DNA of 64,000 nt from Paracoccus salipaludis (GTDB lineage: Bacteria > Pseudomonadota > Alphaproteobacteria > Rhodobacterales > Rhodobacteraceae), in the NCBI RefSeq assembly GCF_002287065.1, contig NZ_NSJZ01000007.1:62001-126000 (forward strand), read 5' to 3'. This document shows, piece after piece, positions 8,754 to 17,881 of this stretch. Under the pieces are notes generated by a model. That model was not told the DNA's origin and did not search any database. It saw only the letters and a program-made list of their open reading frames with translations. The position numbers and the translations under genes are program-made. Position 1 is the first letter of the stretch, and each line of letters starts with the position of its first letter.

Positions 8754-9143
8754 ATGACGACGATCTGGCATCACCCGAACTGCACCACGTCGCGCCGCGT
8801 CCTGCAGATGCTGCAGGATGGCGGGGAAACGCCCGAGGTCATCGACTATCGCAATGATCCGCCCGACCGGGAAACGCTTCGGCAGTGGATCGCGGATGCG
8901 GGCCTGACGGTGCGGCAGGCGCTGCGCCGCCGGAACACGCCTTTCGACGACCTCGGGCTGGGCGATCCGGACCTGACCGACGACCAGCTTCTCGATTCGG
9001 TGCTGGCGCATCCGATCCTGCTGGAACGCCCCTTCGTGCGGACATCTCTCGGCACCCGCCTCTGCCGCCCGCCCGAGCGCGTCATCGAGATCATGGCGAA
9101 CCCGCCGGCCCGCCCTGCGCAGGACGGCGACCCGCCCGCCTGA
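8754..9143 (+). CDS. arsC: Arsenate reductase, glutaredoxin-coupled ArsC type
   Basis: Reduces arsenate to arsenite using glutathione/glutaredoxin (EC 1.20.4.1). 129 residues, thioredoxin fold. Catalytic Cys10 sits in HHPNCTTSR. The conserved C-terminal HPILLERPFV and GTRLCRPPERV carry the arginines that bind the oxyanion. It lies 21 nt after the radical SAM stop and may be read from the same promoter. No arsR, acr3 or arsH is nearby, so this copy may belong to the broad ArsC/Spx-like family rather than a dedicated resistance operon. Confidence 0.88.
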   Translation: MTTIWHHPNCTTSRRVLQMLQDGGETPEVIDYRNDPPDRETLRQWIADAGLTVRQALRRRNTPFDDLGLGDPDLTDDQLLDSVLAHPILLERPFVRTSLGTRLCRPPERVIEIMANPPARPAQDGDPPA

Positions 9144-9215
9144 CGCCGTCATCTTCCTTCCGATCCCGAAACTCCGGGCGTCCGCGCGCCCGGGCAAGAG
9201 GCGGATCAGGGAAAA

Positions 9216-9238
9216 GCCGGAAGGGCGGTCTTCCCGGC
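9216..9238 (-). terminator. Likely intrinsic terminator of trpS
   Basis: An imperfect hairpin (GCCGG-AAG / CTT-CCCGGC). On the minus strand it is followed by TTTTC, about 80 nt beyond the trpS stop codon. The stem has a one-base bulge. Confidence 0.5.
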
Positions 9239-9320
9239 GGATGGACCGATGGGCCGGTTACCCGCAGGCACGGGCGGGGGCGGAGCGGGCGGGGCAGGGC
9301 CCCGGGGACCTGCTTGCGGC

Positions 9321-10340
9321 TCAGCGCGGCCCGCGGATCATCCCCATGATCTCGCGCGCCTCGGCCACGATGGGCGAGGCGATGGCGTCCGCCTTCTCGG
9401 CGCCCGCAAGAAGGATGCGGTCGATCTCGGCGGGATCGCCCATCAGTTCGTTCATCCGCCGCGTGATCGGTTCCAGCACCGACACGGCCAGGTCGGCCAG
9501 CGCCGGCTTGAAGGTGCCGAAGCCCTGGCCCTCGAAGCGCGCCAGCAGCGCGTCCGGCGTCTCGCCCGACAGCGCCGCGTAGATGTTCACGAGGTTGCGC
9601 GCCTCGGGCCGGTCCTTCAGCCCCTCCATGGACCCCGGCAGCGGGTCGGCGTCGGTGCGGGCCTTGCGGATCTTCTGGGCGATGGCGTCGGCGTCGTCGG
9701 TCAGGTTGATGCGGCTCGCGTCCGAGGGGTCGGACTTGGACATCTTCTTCGTCCCGTCGCGCAGGGACATGACGCGGGTCGCCGCGCCCTCGATCACCGG
9801 TTCGGGCGAGGGGAAGAAGTCCGTGCCATAATCGTGGTTGAACTTGGCCGCGATGTCGCGGGTCAGCTCGACATGCTGCTTCTGGTCCTCGCCCACCGGC
9901 ACATGCGTCGCCCGATAGGCGAGGATGTCCGCCGCCATCAGCGCGGGATAGGCGTAAAGGCCAAGGCTCACGGCCTCGGCGTTCTTGCCGGCCTTGTCCT
10001 TGAACTGGGTCATGCGGTTCATCCAGCCCACGCGGGCCACGCAGGACAGCATCCAGCCAAGCTCGGCATGGGCGGGCACGTGGCTTTGCACGAACAGCAC
10101 GGATTGTGCCGGGTCGATGCCCGCCGCCAGGAAGGCCGCCGCCGCCTCGCGCGTCTGGTGGCGCAGCCGCTCGGGCTCCTGCCAGACGGTGATGGCGTGC
10201 AGGTCCACGAGGCAGTAGATCGTCTCGATCTGCCCCTGCTTTTCCACGAAGCGCCGCAGCGCGCCGAGATAGTTGCCCAGCGTCAGCCCCCCCGACGGCT
10301 GGATGCCTGAAAAGATGCGGGGGGTGTGGACGCGAGCCAT
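9321..10340 (-). CDS. trpS: Tryptophanyl-tRNA synthetase
   Basis: Class Ic aminoacyl-tRNA synthetase that charges tRNA-Trp (EC 6.1.1.2). 339 residues, the usual bacterial length. The HIGH-equivalent TLGN is at residues 20-23 ([13 protein letters not shown]), and KMSKS is at about 199-203 ([13 protein letters not shown]). The start [17 protein letters not shown] is standard. Convergent with arsC and divergent from the rhomboid-like gene (82-nt gap). Confidence 0.97.
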   Translation of the reverse strand: MARVHTPRIFSGIQPSGGLTLGNYLGALRRFVEKQGQIETIYCLVDLHAITVWQEPERLRHQTREAAAAFLAAGIDPAQSVLFVQSHVPAHAELGWMLSCVARVGWMNRMTQFKDKAGKNAEAVSLGLYAYPALMAADILAYRATHVPVGEDQKQHVELTRDIAAKFNHDYGTDFFPSPEPVIEGAATRVMSLRDGTKKMSKSDPSDASRINLTDDADAIAQKIRKARTDADPLPGSMEGLKDRPEARNLVNIYAALSGETPDALLARFEGQGFGTFKPALADLAVSVLEPITRRMNELMGDPAEIDRILLAGAEKADAIASPIVAEAREIMGMIRGPR

Positions 10341-10422
10341 TTTCTGCTGCCTGCTGGAAAAACCGTCGCGGCCGGATTACCGCTTGAACCATACGGGCGC
10401 AACCGCGCCGGAAGGGATCCCG

Positions 10423-11133
10423 ATGCGCGCCGGAATGAACGAAAGTCCTGTCAACAGCCTTCCCGCCGTGCTGTGGCTTCTGGCCATGCCCACAATCGCG
10501 GCCGAGGCTTATTTCGGCCTGGGCCGCCTGGGCTTCCTTGCCGGCGGCGTGAATGCGGGCCAGGCCGCGCGCGGGATCACCATCGAGCGCACCGCCTTCG
10601 CGCCCGAGTTCCTGGTGCGCGCCTTCGACCGCTCGTCGGTTGCAGGAGCCGAGCTTTACCGGCTGCTCACCTACCCCTTCGTCCATTACTCGCTGACCCA
10701 CGCGATCTTCGTGCTCGTGTTCCTGCTGGCGCTCGGGAACATGGTGGCCCGGGTCTTCCGTCCCTGGGCGGTGGTCGCGCTGTTCCTTGCCTCGGCGATC
10801 GGGGGTGCCGCAGTCTATTCGCTGGTCGCGGGGCTCCTGCCGCAGGTCCGCTTCGATCCGCTGGTCGGCGGCTATGCGCCGGTCTACGGCCTGCTCGGCG
10901 CCTTCACCTTCCTGCTCTGGACCCGTCTGGGCGAGGAGAACGCCAACCAGTTGCGCGCCTTTAGCCTGATCGGGATGCTGCTGCTGTTCCAGCTTTTCTT
11001 CGGCATCGCCTTCGGCGGCGCGGGCAAGAACTGGATCGCCGAGGTGTCCGGCTTCGTGATCGGCTTCCTGCTGTCCTTTGTCCTGATCCCCGGCGGCATG
11101 GGCCGGGTCCGCCGGCGCATCCGCCAGCGATAA
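10423..11133 (+). CDS. Rhomboid-like membrane protein lacking the protease residues
   Basis: 236-residue protein with about six transmembrane segments arranged as in the rhomboid fold (YPFVHYSLTHAIFVLVFLLA; PLVGGYAPVYGLLGAFTFLL). In active rhomboids the fourth helix carries GxSG; here the equivalent at residues 150-156 reads GYAPVYG, with no serine. The C-terminal helix carries IAEVSGFVIGF where the catalytic His would be. It is therefore probably a pseudoprotease, such as a chaperone or binding protein. The ATG at 10423 has GAAGGGA upstream; a second ATG four codons later is possible. Confidence 0.8.
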   Translation: MRAGMNESPVNSLPAVLWLLAMPTIAAEAYFGLGRLGFLAGGVNAGQAARGITIERTAFAPEFLVRAFDRSSVAGAELYRLLTYPFVHYSLTHAIFVLVFLLALGNMVARVFRPWAVVALFLASAIGGAAVYSLVAGLLPQVRFDPLVGGYAPVYGLLGAFTFLLWTRLGEENANQLRAFSLIGMLLLFQLFFGIAFGGAGKNWIAEVSGFVIGFLLSFVLIPGGMGRVRRRIRQR

Positions 11134-11166
11134 GCCCGGGCGGCCGTTCCGGCTGCGCGGCTGCGG

Positions 11167-11217
11167 GCGGGGGTTTCACACCCCCGCACCCCCGTGGGAT
11201 ATTTGCACGAAGAAGAA
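11167..11217. repeat. Hairpin plus inverted half of the intergenic repeat
   Basis: A perfect 8-bp stem (11167-11174 with 11180-11187, loop 5) is followed by CCCCCGTGGGATATTTGCACG and then AAGAAGAA, the reverse complement of the TTCTTCTTCGCGAAAATATTCC start of copy B. Together with copy B it makes a mirrored pair between two convergent genes. The first hairpin may serve as the rhomboid-like gene's terminator. Confidence 0.5.
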
Positions 11218-11240
11218 TGACAGGGCGCCGCTCGCGCATG

Positions 11241-11305
11241 TTCTTCTTCGCGAAAATATTCCGGGATCGTCGTATACGACGATGGGGCTGGCCCCCGGTC
11301 CGGCG
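11241..11305. repeat. Intergenic repeat element, copy B
   Basis: Same order as copy A (TTCTTCTTCG, AATATTCCGGG, palindrome, GGGGC/GCCCC hairpin, CGGTCCGGCG). The palindrome at 11266-11283 is a perfect 18-mer, ATCGTCGTATACGACGAT. It lies 8 nt beyond the murJ stop codon. Confidence 0.6.
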
Positions 11306-11312
11306 CCGATCC

Positions 11313-12845
11313 TCAGCGTTGTCGGCGGACATTGGCGCGCAGCTCGGCCGGGCTGATCGCGCCAGTCAGGAAGCTCAGCGCGAAATAGGCGGCCGCGCCG
11401 CCGAAGACGAGGATCGCGAGGCCCGGGATGTCGCCCTCGCCGTCCTGCGCCAGCCAGCCGCGCAGCGCCCACAGCATCGCCGCCATCAGCGCCGAGGACA
11501 GCACGATCCGCGGCAGCCGGCTGCGCAGCCGTTCGTCCAGCCGTGCGGCCCGGCCCATGCCGCGCGTTCCCCACCAGAGCTGTCCGACCATCACCCAGGC
11601 CGCGACAGTGGTGCCCAGCGCGGCCGCGAGGAAGCCCGCAACCGGCATCAGCCCCACGGCCACGGCCGCGTTCACGACCATCGAGATCACCGCATAGCGG
11701 AACGGCGTCCTCGTGTCCTCGCGCGCGAAATACAGCGGCTGCAGGATCTTCTGCAGGACGAAGGCGGGCAGGCCCAGAGCATAAACGATCAGGGCACGAG
11801 CGGTCATCTGCGTGTCGTTGGGGCCGAAGGCGCCGCGCTCGAACAGGGTCGCGACCATGGGCACGGCGATCACGGCGATGGCGAAGGCGGCGGGCAGGGT
11901 CAGGAACATCCCGAACTCGGTCGCCCGCGACAGGGCCGACTGGCCGCCCGCCTCGTCGCCCGCGCGCAGGCGGCGCGACAGTTCCGGCAGCAGGACGACC
12001 GCGACCGCGGCACCCACGACGCCCAGGGGGAGTTGGTACAGCCGGTCGGAGTAGCTGAGCCAGCCGATCGCGCCCTCGAAGAAGGATCCCACCTGCCGGC
12101 CGACCAGCAGGTTCACCTGCACCACGCCGCCCGCGAACATCGCGGGCACGGCGATGGACAGAAGCCGCTTCATGTCCGGCGTCAGCCTGGGGCGGGCGGG
12201 GACGAAGCGCCAGCCGGTGCGCGCCGCGTCCCACCAGACCAGCGCCAGTTGCGCGATCCCCGTGATCGGCGTCGCCCAGGCGAGCGTCAGGCCCAGGTCC
12301 CAGCCGAACCATTGGCCCAGCAGCATCCCGGCGATGAAGAGCAGGTTCAGCAGCACCGGCGCCGCCGCCGCGACCCCGAAGCGCCCGTTCGCGTTCAGCA
12401 CGCCCGAGATCATCGAGGCGAGCGAAATCAGCAAGATGTAGGGAAAGGTGATGCGGCTGTATTCGACCGCCAGGTCGAAGCGCGTGTCGCCCGCGAAGCC
12501 CGCCGCCATCAGCCACACCAGCCCCGGCATCAGGATCATCGCCACGGCCGAGAAGACCGCGACCACGAAGCCAAGGCCCGCGAAGGCGTCGGCGGCGAAG
12601 GCGCGCGGCTCCTCGCCCGATTCCAGCTTCTTGGAAAACATCGGCACGAAGGCCGTGTTGAAGGCGCCTTCCGCGAAGAAGCGGCGGAACATGTTGGGCA
12701 GGGACAGGGCCACCAGGAAGGCCTCGGCCTGCGGGCCGGTGCCCAGCCAGCGCGCCATCAGGATGTCGCGCACGAAGCCCGTCAAACGGGACAAGAAGGT
12801 CCAGAGGCCCACGGAGATGAACCCCCGCACCAGTCCGCCGCGCAT
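11313..12845 (-). CDS. murJ: Lipid II flippase MurJ (MviN)
   Basis: Moves lipid II across the inner membrane for peptidoglycan synthesis. 510 residues, MOP superfamily, with about 14 hydrophobic segments. The N-terminus GFISVGLWTFLSRLTGFVRD and the nearby LPNMFRRFFAEGAFNTAFVP are the family signature. The ATG at 12845 lies 4 nt after the glnD stop codon, and its ribosome site (GGAGG) is within the glnD 3' end, so it is the last gene of the glnD-murJ operon. A longer reading into glnD was rejected. Confidence 0.96.
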   Translation of the reverse strand: MRGGLVRGFISVGLWTFLSRLTGFVRDILMARWLGTGPQAEAFLVALSLPNMFRRFFAEGAFNTAFVPMFSKKLESGEEPRAFAADAFAGLGFVVAVFSAVAMILMPGLVWLMAAGFAGDTRFDLAVEYSRITFPYILLISLASMISGVLNANGRFGVAAAAPVLLNLLFIAGMLLGQWFGWDLGLTLAWATPITGIAQLALVWWDAARTGWRFVPARPRLTPDMKRLLSIAVPAMFAGGVVQVNLLVGRQVGSFFEGAIGWLSYSDRLYQLPLGVVGAAVAVVLLPELSRRLRAGDEAGGQSALSRATEFGMFLTLPAAFAIAVIAVPMVATLFERGAFGPNDTQMTARALIVYALGLPAFVLQKILQPLYFAREDTRTPFRYAVISMVVNAAVAVGLMPVAGFLAAALGTTVAAWVMVGQLWWGTRGMGRAARLDERLRSRLPRIVLSSALMAAMLWALRGWLAQDGEGDIPGLAILVFGGAAAYFALSFLTGAISPAELRANVRRQR

Positions 12846-12849
12846 GAAT

Positions 12850-15639
12850 TCAGGCCTCCGCTCGTTCCGCGCCTTCGCGTATCGCCTGTCGCAGCCTGCG
12901 TTCAAGGGCTTCCCGCTTGGGGGCCTGGGTCAGCTTCAGCCCGAAGGCGTCCTTGACGTAGAAGCTGTCCACCACCTGCGCGCCATAGGTGGCGATCACG
13001 GCGCTGACGATCTGGATGTGGTTGGCGGCCAGCGTGCGCGTCAGGTCGTAAAGCAGGCCCGGCCGGTCGCGGGTGTCCACCTGGATGATCGTGTGGATGT
13101 CCGAGCCCTCGTTGTCGAAGGTGACATGGGTCGGAAAGCGGAAGGCCCGGTCACGCTTCTTGGGCTTGTCGCGCTCGGTCAGGGCGTCGCGCGGCACGAC
13201 CTCGCCCGCCAGGGTGCGGAAGATCATGCGCTTGAGTTGGGGCAGGCGCTCGGCCGAATAGGGCTTTCCCTCGGCGTCCTGCACCCAGAAGACGGCGGTC
13301 GCATAGCCGTCCCGCGTGGTGTAGGTCCGCGCGTCCACCACATTGGCGCCGACCAGCGCAAGCGCCCCCGCGAGGCGCGAGAACAGCCCCGGGTGGTCCG
13401 CCATGACGAAGGCCGCCCGCGTCGCGTCCCGCCGCAGGTCCGGGTCGAGGTCCATGCGGATCTCGTCGGCGGTGATGTCCTTGAGCAGCCGGGCGAAGAC
13501 CTGCTGCGTGTCCGTGGGCAACCCCTGCCAGTAGCTGTCGTAGTGGCGCGTGACCTCGGCCCTGATGTCCGAGGGCGCCCACCCCTGGGCGACCAGCAGG
13601 TGGCGCAGGCTGCGCCGGGCCTCGTCCACCCGCTGCTCGCGGTTGACGTCCTCCAGGCCGTTCTCCAGCACGTCCGCCGTCTGCCGGTGCAGCTTGCGCA
13701 GCAGTTCGGCCTTCCAGTTGTTCCAGGTGTTCGGCCCCACGCCGCGGATGTCGCAGACGGTCAGCACGGTCAGCAGGTCCAGCCTGCGCCGCGTCCGCAC
13801 GGCCTTGGCAAAGTCGCGCAGGGTGCGGGGGTCCGAGATGTCGCGCTTCTGCGCCACGTCCGACATCAGCAGGTGGTTGCGGATCAGCCATTCCACCAGC
13901 TGCACCTGCGAGGGCGTCAGGCCCAGCCGCTGGCAGACGCGCCGGGCGATCTGCGCGCCGATGATGGAATGGTCCTCGGGGCGGCCCTTGCCGATGTCGT
14001 GCAGCAGGGTGGCAAGGTAGATGACGGTGCGGTCGAGCTTTCCCTCGGCCATGATGGCCGAGACGATGGGCAGGTCCTCGACCAGCTCGCCCCGCTCGAT
14101 CTGCGCCAGCGCCGCCACGCACTGGATCAGGTGCTCGTCCACCGTGTAGTGGTGGTAGACGTTGAACTGCATCATGGCGACGATGCGCTCGAATTCGGGG
14201 ATATAGGCGCCCAGCACGCCCAGTTCGTTCATGCGGCGCAGGGCGCGTTCCGGGTTGCCGTGTGTCAGCAGCAGGTCCAGGAAGATGCGCGCGCCCTCGG
14301 GGTCCGCCCGCACCTGGTCGTCGATGAGGTGCAGGTTCTGGGCGACAAGGCGCATCGCCTCGGGATGGATCAGGATGCCGCTGCGCAGCGCTTCCTCGAA
14401 CAGCCGCAGGATGTTCAGCGGATCGGTGAAGAACGTCTCGGGGTCGGCGATGGCCAGCCGGCCCGTTTCCACCTTGAAGCCCGGGGCCACCCGGGGCCGG
14501 CGGAAGCGTTCCAAAAGGGGCGCGCGATACAGGTGGCGCTGTTCCAGCCCGGTCAGGAAGACGCGGGTCAGCTCGCCCACCCGCGTGGCCTGGCGGAAGT
14601 AGTCCTGCATGAAGATCTCGACGCCGCGCCGCCCGCCCGCGTCGCGGTAGCCCATGCGGGCCGCCACCTCGAGCTGCATGTCGAAGCTGAGCTTTTCCAC
14701 CGCGCGGCCCGCGGCCAGGTGCATGTGGCAGCGCACGGCCCACAGGAAATCCTCGGCCGCCCAGAAGGTGGTGTGTTCCTGCCGCGTGAAATGGCCGAGG
14801 TCCACCAGTTCGATCGCGCGGTCCACCTGGTGGATGTACTTGGCGATCCAGTAAAGCGTCTGGAGGTCGCGCAGGCCGCCCTTGCCTTCCTTGACGTTGG
14901 GCTCCAGCACGTAGCGCTGGCCGCCCTGGCGGCGGTGCCGCTCCTCGCGTTCCTCGAGCTTGGCCTCGATGAACTGGGGCACGGTCCGCGCGAAGAGTTC
15001 CGGCAGCAGGCGCTCGCGCAGCGATTGCGCCAGCACGGCGTCGCCGCAGACCAGCCGGTGTTCCAGCAGGCTGGTGCGGATCACCATGTCCGCTTCCGCA
15101 AGCCGCAGGCATTCGTCCACCGAGCGCGTGGCCTGTCCGACCTTCAGCTTGAGGTCCCACAGCATGTACAGCATCGACTCGACGACGCTTTCGATCCAGC
15201 CGGTGGGCTTCCACGGCAGCAGGAACAGCAGGTCGATGTCGGAATAGGGCGCCATCTCGCCCCGCCCGTAGCCGCCCACGGCCAGCACCGACAGCCGCTC
15301 GCCCTCGGTGGGCGACAGGTTCGGGTGCAGGCAGGTGATCGCGACGTGGTGAATGGCGCGGACCGTGGCGTCGGTCAGCTGGGCGATGGCGCGCACGGTC
15401 TCCCGCCCCTTGCGGGGATGGCTGGCCAGGCCCGCGACGATGTCCGCCATGGCCTCGGCCCGCGCGGCGGCCAGCCAGGCGACGGTCCGCGCGCGGATCT
15501 CGCGCGGGTCCGCGAGCCCCTTCAACTCGGCGGTCAGGGCGGCAAGCGCCGTGTCGCCGTCAAACAACGGATGCGCCCCGGGCAGGGCCGGGGCGCTCTG
15601 GACCGGGCGGAGAGCCGGGTCGTCCTCGTCGGGCCGCAC
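12850..15639 (-). CDS. glnD: Bifunctional PII uridylyltransferase/uridylyl-removing enzyme
   Basis: Nitrogen sensor that uridylylates PII proteins when glutamine is low and deuridylylates them when it is high. 929 residues, full length. The nucleotidyltransferase site is GGYGRGEMAPYSDIDLLFL (GG near 122, DID near 134-136). The HD hydrolase domain is in the middle (DEHLIQCVAAL; TLLHDIGKGRPEDHS). Two ACT domains at the C-terminus sense glutamine (VMADHPGLFSRLAGAL; VDTRDRPGLLYDLTRTLA). The start is a GTG at 15639, 5 nt past the upstream stop, without a clear ribosome site; translational coupling is likely. Confidence 0.95.
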   Translation of the reverse strand: MRPDEDDPALRPVQSAPALPGAHPLFDGDTALAALTAELKGLADPREIRARTVAWLAAARAEAMADIVAGLASHPRKGRETVRAIAQLTDATVRAIHHVAITCLHPNLSPTEGERLSVLAVGGYGRGEMAPYSDIDLLFLLPWKPTGWIESVVESMLYMLWDLKLKVGQATRSVDECLRLAEADMVIRTSLLEHRLVCGDAVLAQSLRERLLPELFARTVPQFIEAKLEEREERHRRQGGQRYVLEPNVKEGKGGLRDLQTLYWIAKYIHQVDRAIELVDLGHFTRQEHTTFWAAEDFLWAVRCHMHLAAGRAVEKLSFDMQLEVAARMGYRDAGGRRGVEIFMQDYFRQATRVGELTRVFLTGLEQRHLYRAPLLERFRRPRVAPGFKVETGRLAIADPETFFTDPLNILRLFEEALRSGILIHPEAMRLVAQNLHLIDDQVRADPEGARIFLDLLLTHGNPERALRRMNELGVLGAYIPEFERIVAMMQFNVYHHYTVDEHLIQCVAALAQIERGELVEDLPIVSAIMAEGKLDRTVIYLATLLHDIGKGRPEDHSIIGAQIARRVCQRLGLTPSQVQLVEWLIRNHLLMSDVAQKRDISDPRTLRDFAKAVRTRRRLDLLTVLTVCDIRGVGPNTWNNWKAELLRKLHRQTADVLENGLEDVNREQRVDEARRSLRHLLVAQGWAPSDIRAEVTRHYDSYWQGLPTDTQQVFARLLKDITADEIRMDLDPDLRRDATRAAFVMADHPGLFSRLAGALALVGANVVDARTYTTRDGYATAVFWVQDAEGKPYSAERLPQLKRMIFRTLAGEVVPRDALTERDKPKKRDRAFRFPTHVTFDNEGSDIHTIIQVDTRDRPGLLYDLTRTLAANHIQIVSAVIATYGAQVVDSFYVKDAFGLKLTQAPKREALERRLRQAIREGAERAEA

Positions 15640-15644
15640 CAGGG

Positions 15645-16844
15645 TCAGAGCCCGGCCCCGCGGAAGCTGGCCCGGGGCGCGTCGATTATGACGAGCTGGC
15701 CGTTGCGCAGCGTGGCCACCGCCAGCTGGCGCTGGTTGCTGCCGTCGGGCAGCAGGCGGAAGGACCCCTGGATTCCGGCAAAGCCGCCGCTGCGGGTCAG
15801 GCCCGCGGTCGTCACCGCGTTGCTGCGGCCCGCGCGGACCGAGGCCGCCACCGCCGAGACGCCGTCATAGGCGAGCGTGGCGAACTCGTGCGGCGTTTCG
15901 CCGAAGGCCGCCTGGTAGCGGCGGTTGAACTCGGCGATGCGGGCCAGGTCGGGGACGGCGAACCAGCCGTTCTGCAGCTGCGGCAGCCGGGCGCGGTCGC
16001 CGGGCACGTCCCAGCGGGTCAGGCCCATCAGCTGGATGGACTGGCCGCTCAGGCCCGCATTGGCAAGCGCGCCGGTGATCTCGGGCAGGACGGCGGTGTT
16101 GTTGCCGGTCAGGAAGATCGCCTGGGCCTGGTTCGCCGCGGCGGCCTGGGCGATGGTGGGGGCGATGCGGTCCATCTCGGCCCGGGTCGCCCCGTGGCCC
16201 GTCTTGCCCACCAGGGTCGCGCGGTTGCGGGCGATGGCCCCCTCGATCGCGGCGCCGCCGATCTGGCCGGCCACGTCGGTTTCATGGACGATCAGGAAGC
16301 GGCGCAGGCCCTGGCTGACGCCATAGGACACCAGCCGGTTGGCGGTGTTCGAGAAGGTGTTGCCCAGCACGAACAGGTTGCCGCCCGCGATGTCGGCGTT
16401 GTTGGAAAAGGACAGGACGTTCACCCGTCCCCGCACCGCGTTGCCGACCGCGTTGGCCGATTCCGCGTGCAGCGGGCCCACGATGATCTTGGCGCCCTCG
16501 CCCACGGCCTGGTTCGCCTGCTGCGCGGCGCGGCCGGCGTCATCGCCGTAGTCATAGACCCGCAGGTCGATCCGCGCGCCCTGCGCGTCGGCCACCGCCA
16601 TCCGCGCGGCATTCGCCATGGACCGCGCCATGTAGTCGTAGTTCGCGTCGCCCGAGCCGCCCGGCACCAGCAGCGCCACCTGCACGGGCTGCGAGGGGTC
16701 GATCGTGGGTCCCGTCTGCGGCCCCGCGGCCTGCTGCTCGACGGGCTCGCAGGCCGCCAGGGCGGCGGCCGCGACCAGGGCGGCCACGCGCATCAGCGGA
16801 CGCCGCCAGCCCGCGGGGTTCAGGCGCAGGGGAATTGAGAGCAT
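15645..16844 (-). CDS. LpoA-like penicillin-binding-protein activator lipoprotein
   Basis: Periplasmic lipoprotein of the LppC/LpoA family (type 1 periplasmic-binding fold), which in enterobacteria activates PBP1A; in alphaproteobacteria the role is inferred. 399 residues. The signal peptide ends in the lipobox LAAC with Cys32. The binding-protein core follows (VQVALLVPGGSGDANYD near 55; VGPLHAESA near 120). Its start ATG 16844 follows AAGGGAAT. Divergent from rsmI (101-nt gap), a conserved arrangement in many proteobacteria, and followed directly by glnD (5-nt gap). Confidence 0.88.
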   Translation of the reverse strand: MLSIPLRLNPAGWRRPLMRVAALVAAAALAACEPVEQQAAGPQTGPTIDPSQPVQVALLVPGGSGDANYDYMARSMANAARMAVADAQGARIDLRVYDYGDDAGRAAQQANQAVGEGAKIIVGPLHAESANAVGNAVRGRVNVLSFSNNADIAGGNLFVLGNTFSNTANRLVSYGVSQGLRRFLIVHETDVAGQIGGAAIEGAIARNRATLVGKTGHGATRAEMDRIAPTIAQAAAANQAQAIFLTGNNTAVLPEITGALANAGLSGQSIQLMGLTRWDVPGDRARLPQLQNGWFAVPDLARIAEFNRRYQAAFGETPHEFATLAYDGVSAVAASVRAGRSNAVTTAGLTRSGGFAGIQGSFRLLPDGSNQRQLAVATLRNGQLVIIDAPRASFRGAGL

Positions 16845-16945
16845 GGGTGATTCCCTTGTTGTGGGATGCCGGTTCGGGCGGAAGGGTAGCCACAGACGCC
16901 CCCGCGTGGCAACCTGACGGACCGGCAGGCGAAGAGGCGACAGGA

Positions 16946-17881
16946 ATGGACATGGATGACGACGGACCCGGGCAGGCGGAAGGCGCGCGTCCGCTGGCGG
17001 CCTCGGTGCTGGCGGCGCGGCTCGAGCCGGGACTGTATCTTGTCGCCACGCCCATCGGGACGGCGCGGGACATCACGCTGCGGGCGCTGGACGTGCTGAA
17101 CGCGGCCGACCTGCTGGCGGCCGAGGACACGCGCACACTGCGCCACCTGATGTCGATCCACGGCATCCCGCTGCGGGGGCGGCGCATCCTGGCCTACCAC
17201 GACCACAACGCCGACCGCGCCCGCCCCGCGATCCTGCAGGCGGTGGAAAGGGGGCAGTCGGTCGCCTACTGCTCGGACGCGGGCACGCCGCTGGTGGCCG
17301 ATCCCGGCTTCCGGCTGTCGCGCGACGTGGCGCAGGCGGGAGGGCGGGTCCACGCGGTCCCCGGCGCCTCGGCCCTGCTGGCGGCGCTGACGGTGGCGGG
17401 GCTGCCGACCGACCGCTTCCTTTTCGCGGGCTTCGCGCCCTCGCAGAAGGGCGCGCGGCGACGCTGGCTGGATCAGCAGGCACGGCTGGACGCGACGGTG
17501 GTGATCTTCGAAAGCCCCAGGCGCGTTAAGGATATGTTGAGAGATCTGTGCGAGATCGACGGAGACCGTGATATCGCGGTCTGCAGGGAACTGACCAAGA
17601 AGTTCGAGGAAGTGCTGCGCGGCCCGGCCCGGTCGGTGATGGAGGCGATCCCCGAGGAGGGGCTGCGGGGCGAGATCGTGGTGGTCATGGCGCCGGGCGG
17701 CGCCGAGGTGGCGGATGACGGTGCGGTGCGCGCGGCGCTTGCCGAGCGGGCGGGGCGGATGAGCCTGCGGGACGCGGCAGCCGAGGTCGCGGCAGCGGTG
17801 GGGCGCCCGCGCAAGGACGTGTATCGCATGGCGCTGGCCATGCAGGAGGAGCGGGACGATGACGATCATGCCGTGGATTGA
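16946..17881 (+). CDS. rsmI: 16S rRNA (cytidine-1402-2'-O)-methyltransferase
   Basis: Methylates the 2'-OH of C1402 in the ribosomal P site (EC 2.1.1.198). 311 residues. The tetrapyrrole-methylase fold shows GLYLVATPIGTARDITLRAL near residue 30, LLAAEDTRTLRHLM, and the SAM pocket YCSDAGTPLVADPGF. The ATG at 16946 has GAGGCGACAGG upstream; an extension over the divergent promoter was rejected. The 3' end overlaps yraN by 23 nt. Confidence 0.95.
   Translation: MDMDDDGPGQAEGARPLAASVLAARLEPGLYLVATPIGTARDITLRALDVLNAADLLAAEDTRTLRHLMSIHGIPLRGRRILAYHDHNADRARPAILQAVERGQSVAYCSDAGTPLVADPGFRLSRDVAQAGGRVHAVPGASALLAALTVAGLPTDRFLFAGFAPSQKGARRRWLDQQARLDATVVIFESPRRVKDMLRDLCEIDGDRDIAVCRELTKKFEEVLRGPARSVMEAIPEEGLRGEIVVVMAPGGAEVADDGAVRAALAERAGRMSLRDAAAEVAAAVGRPRKDVYRMALAMQEERDDDDHAVD

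Noticed and set aside
8754-9143. Arsenic resistance operon
   Set aside because: Only the arsC-like gene is present; no regulator, pump or methylase beside it.
12448-15870. A very long plus-strand open frame opposite glnD and murJ
   Set aside because: Antisense shadow of GC-rich coding sequence: low-complexity Arg/His/Gln-rich protein, no domain, no ribosome site, and glnD on the other strand is unambiguous.
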